Assembly: GCA_023488865.1 (NCBI GenBank)
Contig: JAMDDG010000449.1
Location: forward strand, 1 to 5,199
DNA: 5,199 nucleotides
Reading direction: 5' to 3'
Source: Bacteroidota bacterium
GTDB lineage: Bacteria; Bacteroidota; Bacteroidia; Bacteroidales; Prolixibacteraceae
Shown here: positions 5,066 through 5,199 of the stretch, one piece after another
How positions within the stretch are numbered: the first letter of the stretch is position 1
How the letters are laid out: every line of letters starts with the position of its first letter
Notes under the pieces: model-generated
Databases searched by the model: none
Seen by the model: only the letters and a program-made list of their open reading frames with translations
What the model was told of the DNA's origin: nothing
Made by a program: the position numbers and the translations under genes

Positions 5066-5072
5066 GTTTTTT
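5034..5072 (+). terminator. Rho-independent terminator of the trp attenuator
   Basis: AAGAGGCCTGTCGC (5034-5047) pairs perfectly with GCGACAGGCCTCTT (5052-5065): 14 bp with a 4-nt ACCT loop, then G and six T residues (5067-5072). It lies 40 bp after the leader-peptide stop, the standard place for an attenuator terminator. Confidence 0.93.
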
Positions 5073-5101
5073 ATCGAAAATAGGATGAAAGAAGGGAAAA
5101 A

Positions 5102-5150
5102 GATATGAGTTATGAGATATGAGTTATAAGATATGAGATATGAGTTATGA
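5102..5150 (+). repeat. 7-bp tandem repeat, GWTATGA x 7
   Basis: Seven consecutive heptamers alternate between GATATGA and GTTATGA, with one GTTATAA. A second 7-bp series, GGCTAAT, repeats nearly three times at 5170-5189. Together they fill the space after the attenuator, and no gene starts before the window ends. Such simple repeats are prone to copy-number change. Confidence 0.85.
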
Positions 5151-5199
5151 GAATCGGCTAAAGGTCAAAGGCTAATGGCTAATGGCTAAAAGTTTGGAG

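Noticed and set aside
5102..5150. Tandem repeat as a CRISPR array
   Set aside because: Units are only 7 bp and contiguous, with no spacers.

Overview
The window looks like accessory DNA from a member of the Bacteroidota, probably an environmental one and possibly the end of a metagenome contig. The evidence is the -7 promoter boxes of the Bacteroidota form TAnnTTTG (4906-4913, 2302-2309, 4386-4393), the absence of clear Shine-Dalgarno sequences, the palindromic intergenic repeats, and gene families that I associate with this phylum. No rRNA, tRNA, CRISPR or complete insertion sequence was seen.

Layout. At the left, positions 1-985 hold a D-2-hydroxyacid dehydrogenase gene broken by an inverted duplication. 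The N-terminal two thirds lie on the minus strand (359-985). The C-terminal part lies on the plus strand (19-383). The two share a perfect 122-bp inverted repeat (19-140 and 381-502). Bases 1-23 are a copy of 1084-1106. This double fold-back looks more like a sequencing or assembly chimera than a biological gene. The dehydrogenase start overlaps the stop of an upstream four-helix membrane protein gene (982-1452, minus), so the two form an operon. Next is a small minus-strand pair, 2061-2270 then 1723-2043, that looks like a type II toxin-antitoxin module with a RelE/ParE-like toxin. Imperfect 23-bp direct repeats lie on either side of it.

The middle (2549-4285) is AT-rich and carries two abortive-infection-type genes on the minus strand: an Abi_C-domain protein (3482-4285), then an AbiGi-family protein (2549-3331). 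They look like a small defence island, possibly one two-gene system or two mobile cassettes. No AbiGii partner is present.

The right side (4286-4930) has no gene. It holds an imperfect structured element and a cluster of palindromic repeats. Positions 4906-5072 are the clearest regulatory element here: a plus-strand promoter, a 20-residue leader peptide with three consecutive Trp codons, and a 14-bp terminator hairpin with a T run, with mutually exclusive pairings between. This is a complete ribosome-mediated tryptophan attenuator. The gene it controls, probably trpE or another tryptophan gene, lies beyond the right edge. A 7-bp tandem repeat (5102-5150) separates it from the window end.
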